A stretch of 64,000 nucleotides of DNA from positions 55,534,540-55,598,539 of the forward strand of contig CM037874.1 of NCBI GenBank assembly GCA_021292105.1, written 5' to 3'. Below are positions 1 through 10,293 of this stretch, in pieces. A program made the translations under genes and the position numbers. The stretch's first letter is position 1. Every line of letters begins with the position of its first letter. The notes beneath the pieces are model-generated. The model ran no database searches and was not told the origin of the DNA. It worked only from the letters and a program-made list of their open reading frames with translations. Origin of the DNA: Anadara kagoshimensis. Taxonomy: Eukaryota; Mollusca; Bivalvia; Arcoida; Arcidae.

Positions 1-82
1 AGCAAAATTTTACCACAAATGTAGCAACGAAATTTTACCACAAATGTAACAACTTGATTTTACCACAAATGTAGTAAAATTT
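1..82 (-). repeat. TACATTTGTGGTAAC-type short-period repeat, inverted copy
   Basis: Irregular ~25-30 bp reiterations of ACCACAAATGTAGTAA, cut by the window edge. The same motif appears in the opposite orientation at 2770-2975 and 50190-50300, so this is a dispersed repeat family. The motif is itself partly palindromic. Confidence 0.7.
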
Positions 83-423
83 AAAAAATGATAAAATACA
101 ATTTTTTTAATGTGGGTAATATTTTGGCTAGTGTTAATAAATGACAAACACTTTTCGGATTTTTCAGGTCTATGCTACTCATAACGATGTGGAATATCAC
201 GGTTCATGTTCATGTGAACAGTCATTTTCAGCTCTGACAAGACTACTACAAGAAAGTCCCGAGATGAATTTCACGTACCCAGTACATTTATTAGTCGCCG
301 CTTCGAAGATATAACCAATGTATATATATACAATGTATATATTTTATTCATTTTTTGTCACCCCCATCTTTGATGGGTTGAGTTTCATTTATTTGATATG
401 GTTTGTTTATTATTCCACTTTCA
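83..423. other. No gene seen
   Basis: AT-rich sequence between two repeats. No splice-bounded coding exon, RNA gene or mobile element was recognised. Confidence 0.5.
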
Positions 424-645
424 GGAAGGTAATTTCCGTGTGTGGAAGATCGTGGGTTCGCAACCCGGGCAGGGTCTGACCAAGACTTAAAAATGGTATT
501 TTAAAATGTAAGCCATTAGGGTAATTTGGAAAAGATCCTAAAACAAGGTGTGACGCGTTTAAGAACACTAGCGCATTCCATTGCACTCCATGGGTCAAAC
601 TTTCTGCCACTTCGCATATAACTGGTGAAGTCTTGATATAAGTAA
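424..645 (+). mobile_element. tRNA-derived SINE, highly diverged copy
   Basis: The order of blocks matches the better SINE at 60988-61314: a box-B-like GTGGGTTCGCAACCCGGGC, then GTCTGACCAAGACTTAAAA, then a decayed body, and an end resembling CTGGTGAAGTCTTGATATAAGT. The 5' box A region is not recognisable. This is an old, inactive copy. Confidence 0.6.
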
Positions 646-943
646 AACATTAATTTAATTAACGGATCGATACTCTTGCAAATTACACATGACGTCGGAT
701 CGACATTGAGATTTGTATATTTATCAAAAGTCTTAAAAACGTGTAACCTTTGTACAAATCAAAATAGACAGTTTGTAGTGCTTCAATTGATACAGTGATC
801 AGATGACTTCGTGTGCGTGTGTTAGGATAAGATGCGTACATAACTAGACAATAACAAAATGAAAAATTCTGATAATGGCTAAAGTATGAGAACCATCACT
901 TAACACTTAAAACTTTGAAAACGCCAAATTGCTTATTATGTCC
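646..943. other. No gene seen
   Basis: AT-rich spacer with no recognisable feature. Confidence 0.5.
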
Positions 944-1026
944 GGTTTTTGTTTTGTTTTTGTTTTTGTTTTTGTTTTTGTTTTTTGTTTTTTGTTTTTT
1001 GTTTTTGTTTTTTTTTTGGGGGGGGG
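944..1026 (+). repeat. (TTTTTG)n simple repeat followed by T and G runs
   Basis: Imperfect GTTTTT/GTTTTTT reiterations run directly into a T tract and an eight-base G tract. This could be the oligo(A)-type tail of an old retroinsertion on the minus strand, but no element body is recognisable beside it. Confidence 0.8.
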
Positions 1027-1268
1027 TGCATTGTTCATCTAGTTGGTCAAATTGCAATATTCAGCAGGCAACTGGACACCCATAGCAATAATAGGCTAAG
1101 AATTTAGTAACAAAAATCTGGAATCGTTTTGAACACTTCCGTTTAATTTAAACCGCAGACAAAAGAGAAAACCTTAAACAAGTACCACACTATGATCTGT
1201 CTCCAGCGGATTGGGTACACAACTAGCCTGTGAGAAGTGCACTTAAACACTTAGCAGGGTACAAGAGT

Positions 1269-1494
1269 TGAGTAATGGTGTTTAACCTCCCAGTCAAGAA
1301 TATTTCACTTATATCGAGACGTCGCCAGCTATAGGCGAAGAAGTTTTGCCTGTGCGTTACACTGATAGCATTATACAGCAGGGTTCTTTAGCGTGCCAAG
1401 CCCACCGTGACACGGGACCTCGTTTATTTTAAGTTCCTATCCGAAAGAACTGTGACTTTGATTTCGTAATCCCGAGTGCTTGGCGAAAGAACAA
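1269..1494 (-). mobile_element. tRNA-derived SINE, 5'-truncated
   Basis: Read on the minus strand, it has the 3' two thirds of the SINE seen at 36023-36363 and 60988-61314: CTTGGCGAAAG on the left and the conserved 3' block TATAGCTGGCGACGTCTCGAT, ending TTGACTGGGAGGTTAAACACC. The tRNA-like head is missing. Confidence 0.85.
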
Positions 1495-1571
1495 GATACA
1501 CCAGACTAACACATCTTATAAAATGCAGTTCATATACTTCAATAACGATATTTACGAAGTATTGTAAATGC

Positions 1572-1572
<1 letters not shown>

Positions 1573-1633
<61 letters not shown>
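1573..1633 (+). repeat. (GA)n microsatellite
   Basis: About 30 uninterrupted GA units. It creates an apparent Arg-Glu dipeptide reading frame that is not a gene. Confidence 0.98.
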
Positions 1634-1635
<2 letters not shown>

Positions 1636-2096
1636 ATAAAAATAAGCAAATTTTACAAAAACCCACATATTGGACCAAATCAAGTGTAGTCATCGTAAAA
1701 ACGTAAATTTCAGAGAAGCAAAATGAAATGTGAACTTGATCTATAACACAGACAACTGTTATTTCAATCAAATTATCAAAGACAATTGCAAAAGATCGGA
1801 TTCGTAGCAAAACAAAACGCTAACTTGATCTGCAACTCATTGTGGTTGACTCGCATTCAAAAACTCAGCCTAGTATCTGAATCGCAAGTGTTTAGGAAAC
1901 AATGCGGAAAACTTATAATTGACTGATGGACGGACGGAGGGACCGACCAACAACATTATACTTCCTACATCTTAAGTTTCGTGGAGTATAATAATAAATA
2001 CATGTACCCTACTAAAATCTGCCAAAATACAGAAAACCCAGAAACTAAAATTTAAAAACTGAACTTTACATGTACTTCACAAACCGAAGTATAATG
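1634..2096. other. No gene seen
   Basis: AT-rich spacer. The short GGACGGACGGAGGGACC tract near 1927 resembles the GGAC run of the dispersed 270-bp repeat, but the flanking body of that repeat is absent. Confidence 0.5.
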
Positions 2097-2372
2097 AAAA
2101 CTAGAAAAACTGTGAGCCACAAGCTCACAAAAAATACCCCCCCTCCCGCTCCCCCACATAAAAAAATCCATCGGATCAAATTTTTAAATAGGAGGTGCAC
2201 ATCTACATTATATCACAAAGATTGTGTGAAAGTTTCATGAAAATCCATTGAAGGGTTTAGGAGGAGTTGCAGATAAGAGATAGGTACCCTAAGGTGTAAC
2301 GGATGGACGGACGGACGGACGGACATCCATATCACTATATATCCCACACTTTTTAAGCGGGGGGTATAATAA
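2097..2372 (-). repeat. Dispersed ~270-bp repeat with (GGAC)n segment, copy 1
   Basis: Same sequence as 49354-49618 and the reverse complement of 46088-46352. It opens with GTGAGCCACAAGCTCAC, followed by a C-rich stretch. It then has TCCATCGGATCAAATTTTTA, GTGTGAAAGTTTCATG, GGTACCCTAAGGTGTAACGGA and a GGAC run, and ends at TTTTTAAGCGGGGGGTATAAT. No clear terminal inverted repeat or coding frame, so the class is uncertain. Confidence 0.85.
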
Positions 2373-2617
2373 GAGGCCAATTGGCATTATCGCTCATCGC
2401 ATAATACATAACATACGTACAGGGGTAACACCCTTACAAGGATCATCAGATACTAGTAGTTATTTATTACATTTATATCTGAATTACTATTATTAGATGT
2501 TATGTTAATCATTTTGTAATGTGCCGATTTATGTGACACTAATAAATACTAAGTAAATAGAAAAAACCCAGCAAAATTAGCAATTTATACATATATTTTT
2601 CTTTGGTATTTAATACA

Positions 2618-2744
2618 GTCACTTATATCGGAATCAGAGCCACTTCTATCGGAATCGAATTCCCTTCTATCGGGTTAAAAGTCACTTCTAACGCGTTTAA
2701 AGTCACTTCTATCGGAACAACAGTCGCTTCTATCGGGTTAGAAC
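2618..2744 (+). repeat. 21-bp minisatellite, six units
   Basis: Six consecutive 21-bp units of the type AGTCACTTCTATCGGAAxxx, each with a few substitutions and no indels. The period is a multiple of three, but no start or splice context supports coding. Confidence 0.9.
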
Positions 2745-2769
2745 GTACCTTAAATGTTGGTTTCTAACG

Positions 2770-2975
2770 TTCAGATTTCAAAATTTTCATTACTACATAT
2801 AGCGTTTTTCATTTACTACATTTGCGGTAACAAAAATTGTTACTACATTTGTGGTAACGATCGTTCCTACATTTGTGGTTCGTTACTACATGTGTGACAC
2901 AATTTTATTACATTTGTGATCGTTACTACATGTGTGGTAGTTACTACATATAGGGGTCCCACAGGCCCCTTAAAG
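2770..2975 (+). repeat. TACATTTGTGGTAAC-type short-period repeat
   Basis: About seven irregular repeats of GTTACTACATTTGTGGT, ending in ACATATAGGGGTCCCACAGG. The same terminal block closes the copy at 50190-50300, so that end is a true family boundary. Confidence 0.8.
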
Positions 2976-3379
2976 ATCGCAGTTTTAAAATGTTGTCAGT
3001 TCGCTCGCCGTTTAAACTGTGTGTTTTCCCCTGGACACCAACAATGAACTGTCCGTTTAATAGTATTTGCCATTTGCCAACTATACTGGTTTCCTTCGTC
3101 AGCGAAGCTTATCACCAGTGTGCGTCTAGATATAAATGAAAGAACCTAGACTGGGGCGTTAAACTTCATTTCTCCACTCAAAGTAGCTTGTTTAGGTCAA
3201 TCGTCATACTTAAACATTGTTGATTTTTTTAATGTCATTCGTTTTGTTAAAGCTTGTTCCACCGATTCATTTGTTTTGTTGTGCTTCTGGTTACGTTTTC
3301 TATTACCAATGGGGTTTTTCATACACGATTTCCGGTATTTGCATTTTTTTGTTTTGAGATTTGACATTTTTAAAATTCT

Positions 3380-3525
3380 AATAGTTGATTAACTACCTTT
3401 TATTGGACCTCTGTTTCTAAATTATAAAAATACATGTAATAATAATATTAATAATAATAATAATAATAATAATAATTAATATTATAATAACGAAATATTT
3501 AAATAAATAAATAAATAAATATAAA
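3380..3525 (+). repeat. AT-rich dispersed repeat with (AAT)n and (AAAT)n
   Basis: Shares GTTGATTAACTA, TTTTATTGGACCTCTGTTTC and TAAATTATAAAAATAC with 12272-12385, followed in both by ATA/AAT runs and AAATAAATAAAT. Two homologous copies about 9 kb apart show it is a mobile or dispersed repeat rather than chance low complexity. Confidence 0.75.
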
Positions 3526-3796
3526 TAAAACAGTTGATATTTATTTTAAAAACCAGGATTAAACATTTTCACACGAGTTTGTGCCCAGTAATCACCAAGT
3601 ATTTGTTATGATGCACATGTATAGGAATTATATGGTTTTATTTACTGTGTATTTTGCATCATTAATTTTTAAATATACTATGAATTACGGTTTTATGTAT
3701 CATCATGACATAAGACTGTATTTAATCTCTATTTTATTGTATATTTTGTATTCTTAGCGTGTTGAATAGTTTTATGATGCGTGGTAAAAGTACAGT

Positions 3797-3798
<2 letters not shown>
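3526..3798. other. No gene seen
   Basis: AT-rich spacer with no recognisable feature. Confidence 0.5.

Positions 3799-3854
<56 letters not shown>
3799..3854 (+). repeat. (GA)n microsatellite
   Basis: About 27 GA units, giving a spurious Ser-Leu frame on the other strand. Confidence 0.98.
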
Positions 3855-3858
<4 letters not shown>

Positions 3859-4161
3859 AGTTGCTCCAGTCGTTGATCCGTTGATGGGAAGATATTTGCT
3901 CCGGATCTATCGCCGTCCTCGTAGAACACTGAAAGACATTACTAGTGACACTAACTTGATAGGCTAGTAAATCTCAAAGTTATCCAATCACTGGTACTTG
4001 AATAAATAGTAACAACAACGATTCATACGGTAGTTTCCCGCCACGTGACGTCATATAACAACCGCGGCACATATAGTTGCCATATTTGAGTTTGACGTTT
4101 AATGTAATCCAGATAAATCTATTTGAATTTTGATTCAATTTTTTATACGATATACGATTCG

Positions 4162-4445
4162 TCATCAGCTATAGCGAAGATGCATAAAGTTTGCCTGTGC
4201 GTTGCGCTGATGGCATAATACAGCAGGAATCTTTATCGTGCCACGGCTTCCATGACACGGGACCTCGTTTAATTCAAGTTCCAATCTAAAAGAACAGTGA
4301 CTTTCATTTCGTAAGACTGGGTGCTTGGCGAAAGAACAGTCACTACCCGCTTTCCAATCTTGGGTCATACCCTGTCGGGGTTCGAACCCATGACCTCCCG
4401 ATTACGAAGCGAGGACTCTACCAATGCAAGTGAGCTTCCGCAGTG
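4162..4445 (-). mobile_element. tRNA-derived SINE, lacking the extreme 3' end
   Basis: On the minus strand it opens with the tRNA-like head (CACTGCGGAAGCTCACTTG as decayed box A; GGGTTCGAACCCCGACAGGG as box B). The body with CTTTCGCCAAGCACCCAGT follows, ending at TATAGCTGATGACGAATC. The last ~60 bp seen in the 36-kb copy are missing. Confidence 0.85.
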
Positions 4446-4850
4446 TTTTTTTCGCTTTATTTTAGCATTGTGGTATCGAGGTTCTTTTTTTATACAATCA
4501 GAAGTCCTGGGTGACAATACATATAAATAGAATTTTATTGCCAATCAAAACCAGAGGCGATAACAAGAAGCTTATCGCCACCAACGACGTAGACAGAAAC
4601 CTCGCGTCCTCATATTTACCTCAAAATTATTATTATTTTAAATGCTGTAACAATGCCGTTTTCAATGGAAGCTCAGGGTTAAAATGTCAAATTTATACCT
4701 TACATTTTAATTCTGATCGTAAACACAGTATAAAAGTCATTAATTCTATTTTTATATAACATGTATTGTCACCAGATATAGGTTCTGTAATGTCCAGAAA
4801 TTTTATTGGTTTCAATTGATCAGTATTTTATTCCTTTCAATAACTAAATA
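4446..4850. other. No gene seen
   Basis: AT-rich spacer. Short open frames here have no splice or family support. Confidence 0.5.
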
Positions 4851-5100
4851 CAGTACAGGTTTGTCGAAATTTTAACACTGCGCTAGCAAATTGATGCCGA
4901 ATCAACTGCTTATCTGTATATTTCGACAGATTTTCGGCAAATGCTTTGACAACCTTTTGACAGCCGATCTGACAGCTTTTCGGAATCTGTTTTCTAGCTC
5001 TTGACATTTTTTTCCGTCACTAGTATACCAGATCCACTCGACAGCCGATCTTTGACTCCTCGATAAGTTCAGTGTTAAACTTTCGACAGTCTGTACCGTA
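4851..5100. mobile_element. MITE-P copy (palindromic miniature element)
   Basis: Left end CAGTACAGGTTTGTCGAAATT and right end TTTCGACAGTCTGTACCG are imperfect inverted repeats, each followed inward by a second pair (TTTAACACTG / CAGTGTTAAA). The interior carries short GACAGCCGA/TTCGGCA motifs. At least 12 relatives occur in this window. No coding capacity; presumably non-autonomous. Confidence 0.85.
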
Positions 5101-5549
5101 TAATCATTATGTTACTTTCTCACTTGCGGACCTTAAAGTATTTCATTGACATTTCAAGTCTTTTATATTATATAGATACATGACCTTTTAACTTTTGGCA
5201 CTGCTGTGAACTTTTTAAACATATAACTAGAAACGCAACGCATTCCCGTTTTTATTTCTTCAAAACAGAATAAAGTCATTTTGGGATGAAATATATGTAA
5301 TTGAAATTTTAAAGTATTTTATTGGCATTATCAACTCTTTTATGATAAAAACATATATGACCCCTTAACCTGCTGTCACCACTGTGAACTTTCTTTTAAA
5401 CATTACTTAAGCTATAACCGCAACACATTCGGTTTTAATTGCTTCAAAACATATCAATAACAAAATAATATTGGGTCAAAACATGTTATTTAAAAAGCCA
5501 ATGAAACCAAACCGCTAAACGACAAGAAGCACATTTTAAGGCCCCTTAC
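5101..5549. other. AT-rich spacer with one internal duplication
   Basis: Two related blocks (about 5140-5260 and 5310-5470) share TTAAAGTATTTCATTGACATT / TTAAAGTATTTTATTGGCATT, then CTTTTA, ACATATATGACC and CTGTGAACTTT. They form a degenerate ~170-bp tandem duplication. No gene seen. Confidence 0.6.
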
Positions 5550-5690
5550 TTCAAACAGACAAAACAACAATCCAGGTCCAAATAACAATTCCAGACCAAG
5601 GTAAAAACTTTGAAGATGGCAAATTAAGTAAAACACGTACACGTCTACTAGGGAAGTTAGACCGGGTGCTCCGGAATATTAGGAACAATA
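5550..5690 (-). mobile_element. RT-tail copy, 3' end only, diverged
   Basis: Contains the family 3' signature in order (minus-strand element): AATAACAATTCCAGACC, GTAAAAACTTTGAAGATGGC, AAATTAAGTAAAACACGT, then GGAAGTTAGACCGGGTGCTC. Only non-coding 3' sequence remains. Confidence 0.7.
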
Positions 5691-5851
5691 GGGAATAAAA
5701 TATTTGGTCAAAAACATGTAATTTAAAAAAAAGCCAATGGAAGCAAGAACACTAAACACAAGAACTGGATATTTACTGGATCAAATAACACAACATTGTA
5801 AAATCTGTGAAAGAGTGAACAATTTTAAGTCTAAATCGGGAACATTTTTTT

Positions 5852-5995
5852 ATAACCAAACCCAAACATAGCACTGCATGTTTAAATCACAATTTTAAAA
5901 GCAAAGTAAAACAATGAAAACTTGAAAATTAAAAAGAATATGTGAAAACCCAATTGGGAAATGAGACCGAGTGCTTCGGTTTAATTAGCAACATC
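5852..5995 (-). mobile_element. RT-tail copy, 3' end only, diverged
   Basis: Second adjacent copy in the same orientation as 5550-5690. Block order is CATGTTTAAATCACAATTT, AAGCAAAGTAAAAC, AAATGAGACCGAGTGCTTCG. Confidence 0.65.
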
Positions 5996-6309
5996 CACGA
6001 CCTGTAAAATCAGAAATCAAAATGAAATGGACGTAGTACGTTGTACCCGCCTTTCATATTTTTTTCTGCTTTATACTTAATATTTATATTTTATTTATTT
6101 GTAAAAGATTGGTTTATTTTAGTTTATCATTATATATTATTGCGGGATAATTGAGAATTTTTGTTCTTAAGACAAGACAAGACAACACAGGAAAAGACCA
6201 ACCGAGTCCGCTGATTATAAAACTCACACTTTGGAGCAAATGTCTAGTGGTGTGGTAAAAGTACCACGGAAGGACTCAACCATTTTAACTTATTTTACAA
6301 TCAATGATC

Positions 6310-6540
6310 CAAAAGTATACATATTACATATTATACCAGTTTTAATTTTACAGCACTAGACGGCCGTTTCAGAATACAATTCCTCATCAGAAGTGCTTGA
6401 ACAAAAATCAAATTTATTTCAAGATACCCTATAAATCAATATATATTTACCTTTAGCTAGGAAATACTTTGCATGAGGGAGTAGACTTAGTTTTTGTAGA
6501 TTTCAAATTTTAACTAGCAACAAATTTAGACATGAGTATA
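6310..6540 (-). mobile_element. Hammerhead-bearing module
   Basis: Reverse complement of the module described at 19980-20090 and 28900-29110. On the minus strand, sequence related to CTCCCTCATGCAAAGTATTTC and CTTGAAATAAATTTG leads into a hammerhead ribozyme, ending AAAACTGGTATAATATG. No coding frame. See the hammerhead entry for the fold. Confidence 0.8.
6352..6397 (-). ncRNA. Type I hammerhead ribozyme candidate, nearly intact
   Basis: Minus strand: CTGATGA core, stem II GGAAT-TGT-ATTCT (outermost pair G-T), GAAA core, short self-complementary stem III ACGGCCGT and a GTC cleavage triplet. Stem I is AGCACTT with TAGTGCT; the innermost pair is a T-T mismatch. The core residues are all present, so weak activity is possible. 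Confidence 0.75.
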
Positions 6541-7077
6541 TTTTCTTACAAAAATACATGAATATTGCAAACGTTTGTAATATCTTCGGGGAAACATCCA
6601 CCAGTAGAGATACCGGCTCAGTGGTTTTAAACCAAACAATGAATTAGTAAATGTCTTTTTTGATTATATAGTTAATATTTATTCACATACTGAACATTCC
6701 TTGTAGAATATAAGGCATGTTGTGATTGGGTGAAATCAGCCAATAGTAACCAATCATATATTATTTACAAGGCAAACATGAAAACGTTGCTTTGAATCAT
6801 GAGTTAGATGAATTTTTAACACCATTGCGTGTTAAATAACGTTTATAAAATTTAACAGTTTAGAATGGATTTTAAATTATATATAAAGGTATTAAAGTGT
6901 TTAACATATGATGATAATAGTCAATGTCCGTTATGTACAATGTCTGTCCTATTTTCCTCTCACGAATTTAATTTGTACCTAGAGTGTAAGCTGTATGTTT
7001 CATGCTGAAAATGTCAGATAGTTTAAAGTTTTGATAAATATATTTTATTTGGCTGAAATCAAGAGTTGATAATGACG
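6541..7077. other. No gene seen
   Basis: AT-rich spacer. A short block near 6580-6640 (ATATCTTCGGGGAAAC and AGAGATACCGGCTCAGTGGTT) is related to 14767-14820, so it is also repeat-derived. Confidence 0.5.
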
Positions 7078-7170
7078 GCAAAAACCGAACATACCAACCC
7101 ATGTCCAAATCAAAATCTCCAAAAACATGTTTTACATGCAAACAATCCTAATGAAAACCGCAAAAGTCGA
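7078..7170 (-). mobile_element. RT-tail 3'-terminal fragment
   Basis: Starts with the family terminus (AAAACCGAACATACCAACCC, then ATGTCCAAATC) and decays within ~60 bp. A related second fragment follows near 7285-7330. Confidence 0.55.
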
Positions 7171-7424
7171 AATTGACAGGTTATTTATTTGATTTATTTT
7201 TGAAAATAGTGGGTTTTTTTTGTTTTTTTTTGCAAAAAATCAAATACAGTGTAATCAAAAAACCTGACATTTACTGTATGAAAACCACATCCAAATAAAA
7301 ATACCCAAAGCATGTTTTACATGTAAAAAAAATCCTAATAAAAAATTAAAAGTAAAATTGACATTTTGATTTATTGTTTTAGACAGTCCATATACGTAAG
7401 TAAAATATCAAATATCATAATTTC

Positions 7425-7575
7425 ATAGATAATGTTTGATGTCTCTGTGTCTAGGATTGCCCTGGATATATTTGACGTCTCATAGTTCCATGTTCCTTTC
7501 ACACAACTTTGATTACACACATGGCGGGTGAAACTAGCTAAACAGAAGGTGCTTACCTTTCCGGAGCATTGATAC
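7425..7575 (+). mobile_element. RT-tail copy, both ends truncated
   Basis: Starts in the last codons of the reverse transcriptase (GATGTCTCTGTGTCTAGGAT) and runs through the stop into GTTCCATGTTCCTTTCACAC, GGCGGGTGAAACTAGCTAAAC and GGTGCTTACC, then stops abruptly. No 3' terminus. Confidence 0.85.
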
Positions 7576-8344
7576 ATGTACATTACAGGACTGTGGAAAG
7601 TTTTAAACAGGACCGAGATCAGCCACCGATTCGTCACTTATTTGTTAGCTTAAACATTCGACATACCTGTGCTGTAAGTACATGTATAATTTACTTTTAG
7701 AAATAAATCAAAACCTAAAATAAACCTACGCAAAAACTTTGGTTTTACTTAAAACGATTAAACGATTAAAGTTTTAAGGATTCATGTTCCGTATCATTAT
7801 TCTTAGAATTTGTCAATTTACTTTTCCGTGTAGAAAAATTATTTGTTATACGCATGTATACTTAATAATCTTAGTATTAAATTATGAATGACTTCGGTAA
7901 AATCAGCCACTTCAAGATGAACTAATCCTCCAGGAATCAATAATTAGTTTTCATTGGTTTAAATCATTTAAATGTTTTCAAAACATCTATTATTCAGAAA
8001 AAGCACAAGGTATTTGTTATTATACTTGTAGATAACCGGCCTTTCAATTCTTTAAAAATGTATAACTGCCTCACGATTTAGGAAAAAAATGTTAAGTCAT
8101 TCTTTATGGTTACTGATTTTGGAAACAAGTGCGATGGTTTGTGTCCAACTAAAATACAGTAATCACGTTTTTAACAAACGTGATGGATTCATTTTTTCTA
8201 TTGTCATCTTTTCTCTTTTTGCTTTGTGAAGTACTTGAAAATAATAAAGATTACTCTATGGTTACCGACTGAATACTTACTAGTACTTACTTAGCCTATA
8301 CATCCCCGCTGGGACGTAAGGCACATACAAGTTTCCTCAATCTG
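7576..8344. other. No gene seen
   Basis: AT-rich spacer. CAAACGTGATGGA at 8174 and the preceding AATCACGTTTTTAACA form a small inverted pair of unknown meaning. Confidence 0.5.
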
Positions 8345-8550
8345 TGACCTTAAAAGTTTTTATGGTCGTCACCACAATGTTGTTAATAAGTATAATGTTT
8401 CTGCAGCCAAAATATTTGACGTCCCATAGTTCTATGCTCCCGTCATTCTAAATGTTTATTTAAACGCGACAGATGTAGGTAGATAAACGGGAGGTGCTTA
8501 CCCTTCTGGGGCACTCAACCTCACTTCTCTTGTAAAAGTTCACGTTCTGT
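8345..8550 (+). mobile_element. RT-tail copy, diverged
   Basis: Retains TTTTTATGGTCGTCACCACA, GACGTCCCATAGTTCTATG, a decayed centre, then GGAGGTGCTTACCCTTCTGG and the CCTCACTT block. It joins the end of the coding frame to 3'UTR and lacks the last ~80 bp. Confidence 0.8.
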
Positions 8551-9103
8551 GAACCTTTTTTGTTGTAATTGGAATTAACCTGTATGTATGTGTTTTGTGT
8601 AAGCACTTATTTAAAACCATGCCAGGTTATCTATGCCATAACTGCAGTGCAAAATCTTTCCCAATCCATTAGAATAATGTAGGTCATTTGATTATTATAT
8701 CAGACGGAAATTATTAATACATTTATATTGTACTAGTTTTTGTTTTAAGTAAATTATTGCAATAAATTTTAACGAACATAAATTTTCATTTTTAGACTTA
8801 CTTATTATAAATACGTGCTGCAAATAATAAATGAGAACGAATGAGGAATATAAAATCATTTGATGCAATGTAAATTATAGAATGCCTTTGATCCTTTGAA
8901 TAATTAGAGATATTCTGTCTGTTCTCCATGACCCAATATCGATCTTTTTACTAGTTACATCTTTGTTTAACAGGTAAGCGGAAATTTATTTTTAATCTGA
9001 AAACATATGGTTTTTAAAAAATCGATCACAGAATCTTTGGAATGCTAAGTATCACATACATAAACATATCCGTCCCAGTATGAGTTTTTGTCTTGTCTTT
9101 TCG
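8551..9103. other. No gene seen
   Basis: AT-rich spacer with no recognisable feature. Confidence 0.5.
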
Positions 9104-9610
9104 TTTCTCTTACAATCAAAAAACAAACACACTAATCCATGTCCGAATCACAATCCAGAAGCAAAGTAAAACTTTGGAACTGACAAGTTAGGTTAGACAC
9201 GTGAACTTCCACCAGAGAAGTGAGGCCGGGTGCGCCGGAAGGGTAAGCACCTCCTGTTTAGCTAGTACACCCGCCACGTGTGTAATCAAAGTTGTGTGAA
9301 AGGAACATGGGGAACTATGAGACGTCAAATATATCCAGGGCAATCCTAGACACAGAGACTTCAAACTTATCAACACTACTGTGATGATGGCCATAAAACT
9401 TTTTGAGGGCCTTGATAAGCCTAGGCTTGCAATATCCCTGAGTCAACAATTTATTCGCAAGCAGCCTACTTCGTTGTACAAAGTCTCCGTAGTGGGAACA
9501 AGCTCTACCATAGCTCATTAACTGGGAAACAAACACACCATAAGCAGGAGAAGTAGCTATATTGCTGCATGAAAAGGAAAGTTGACAATAGAAAAATTGA
9601 AGTCATCACG
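9104..9610 (-). pseudogene. Reverse-transcriptase C-terminus plus full 3'UTR of the RT-tail retroelement
   Basis: Minus strand from ~9606: RDDFNFSIVNFPF, a one-base frame break near 9560, then SPAYGVFVSQLMSYGRACS, RLLANKLLTQGYCKP, LIKALKKFYGHHH, and a stop near 9313. The ~210-bp 3'UTR ends at the family terminus, around 9104. I recognise this order (RDDFNF, then SPAYGVF, then RACS, then KFYGR) as the end of a retroelement RT found in many bivalve and other invertebrate predicted proteins. I cannot tell a LINE from a Penelope-like element from this part. The YxDD catalytic part is not in the window. 5'-truncated and frame-broken, hence not functional. It is among the longest copies here. Confidence 0.85.
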
Positions 9611-10293
9611 TTTGTCATAAAGTTTCAAATGTAGCCTTTCGTGTGCGTCATAATTCAGGTATAAGTCTAAATGTTTGTTATTTATACGTGTCTTGGATAC
9701 ATGGGTTATTGCCAAGAACCGTCTTTCATTCTTGTATCTAAAAGTAAATTAAAATGAAAAAAAGCAAGTTGAGGATTGTTAAAAATATAAATGTTGCTGT
9801 ACACACATCTCTAATGTCTGCTTTACCATGACAATACTATTGAACCAAATACTTTTGAGACTGTTAGGAATTCCATTATTCTCTCAGCCCATTGTTTAAA
9901 ACCAGTGTTTTCTCGTTCATTTGCTTCTATTATTAATTATGTGTCTTTAACATCAACCATTTTTATTTCTAATTTTAAACTTCATTCAAATAAAAACGAA
10001 TAACATTCCCTAACACACTTAATGAACATTTTTAAAGTTCGATTTCTATTGTTACTGTTGCTTCAATGCGTTATTTAGTGAATATGTAAAATATACTTTT
10101 CATTGTTCTTTTCTTTTTTTAAATTTTATTTGACAGGTAAACTTTTTATCACGGTATATTGACCTACGATGACTTCATGTCGTAAAGACGATCGAAAAGA
10201 TGCATTGTTGCAGTCAAGAATAATGGCTTTTTGTGTATTAAAGTTATGTATCAATATACAATCTAAGCAGACAGGTCATTGACTTGTATTTTA
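9611..10293. other. No gene seen
   Basis: AT-rich spacer with no recognisable feature. Confidence 0.5.

Noticed and set aside
1476-1706. Frame with Arg-Glu dipeptide repeats
   Set aside because: It is the (GA)n microsatellite.
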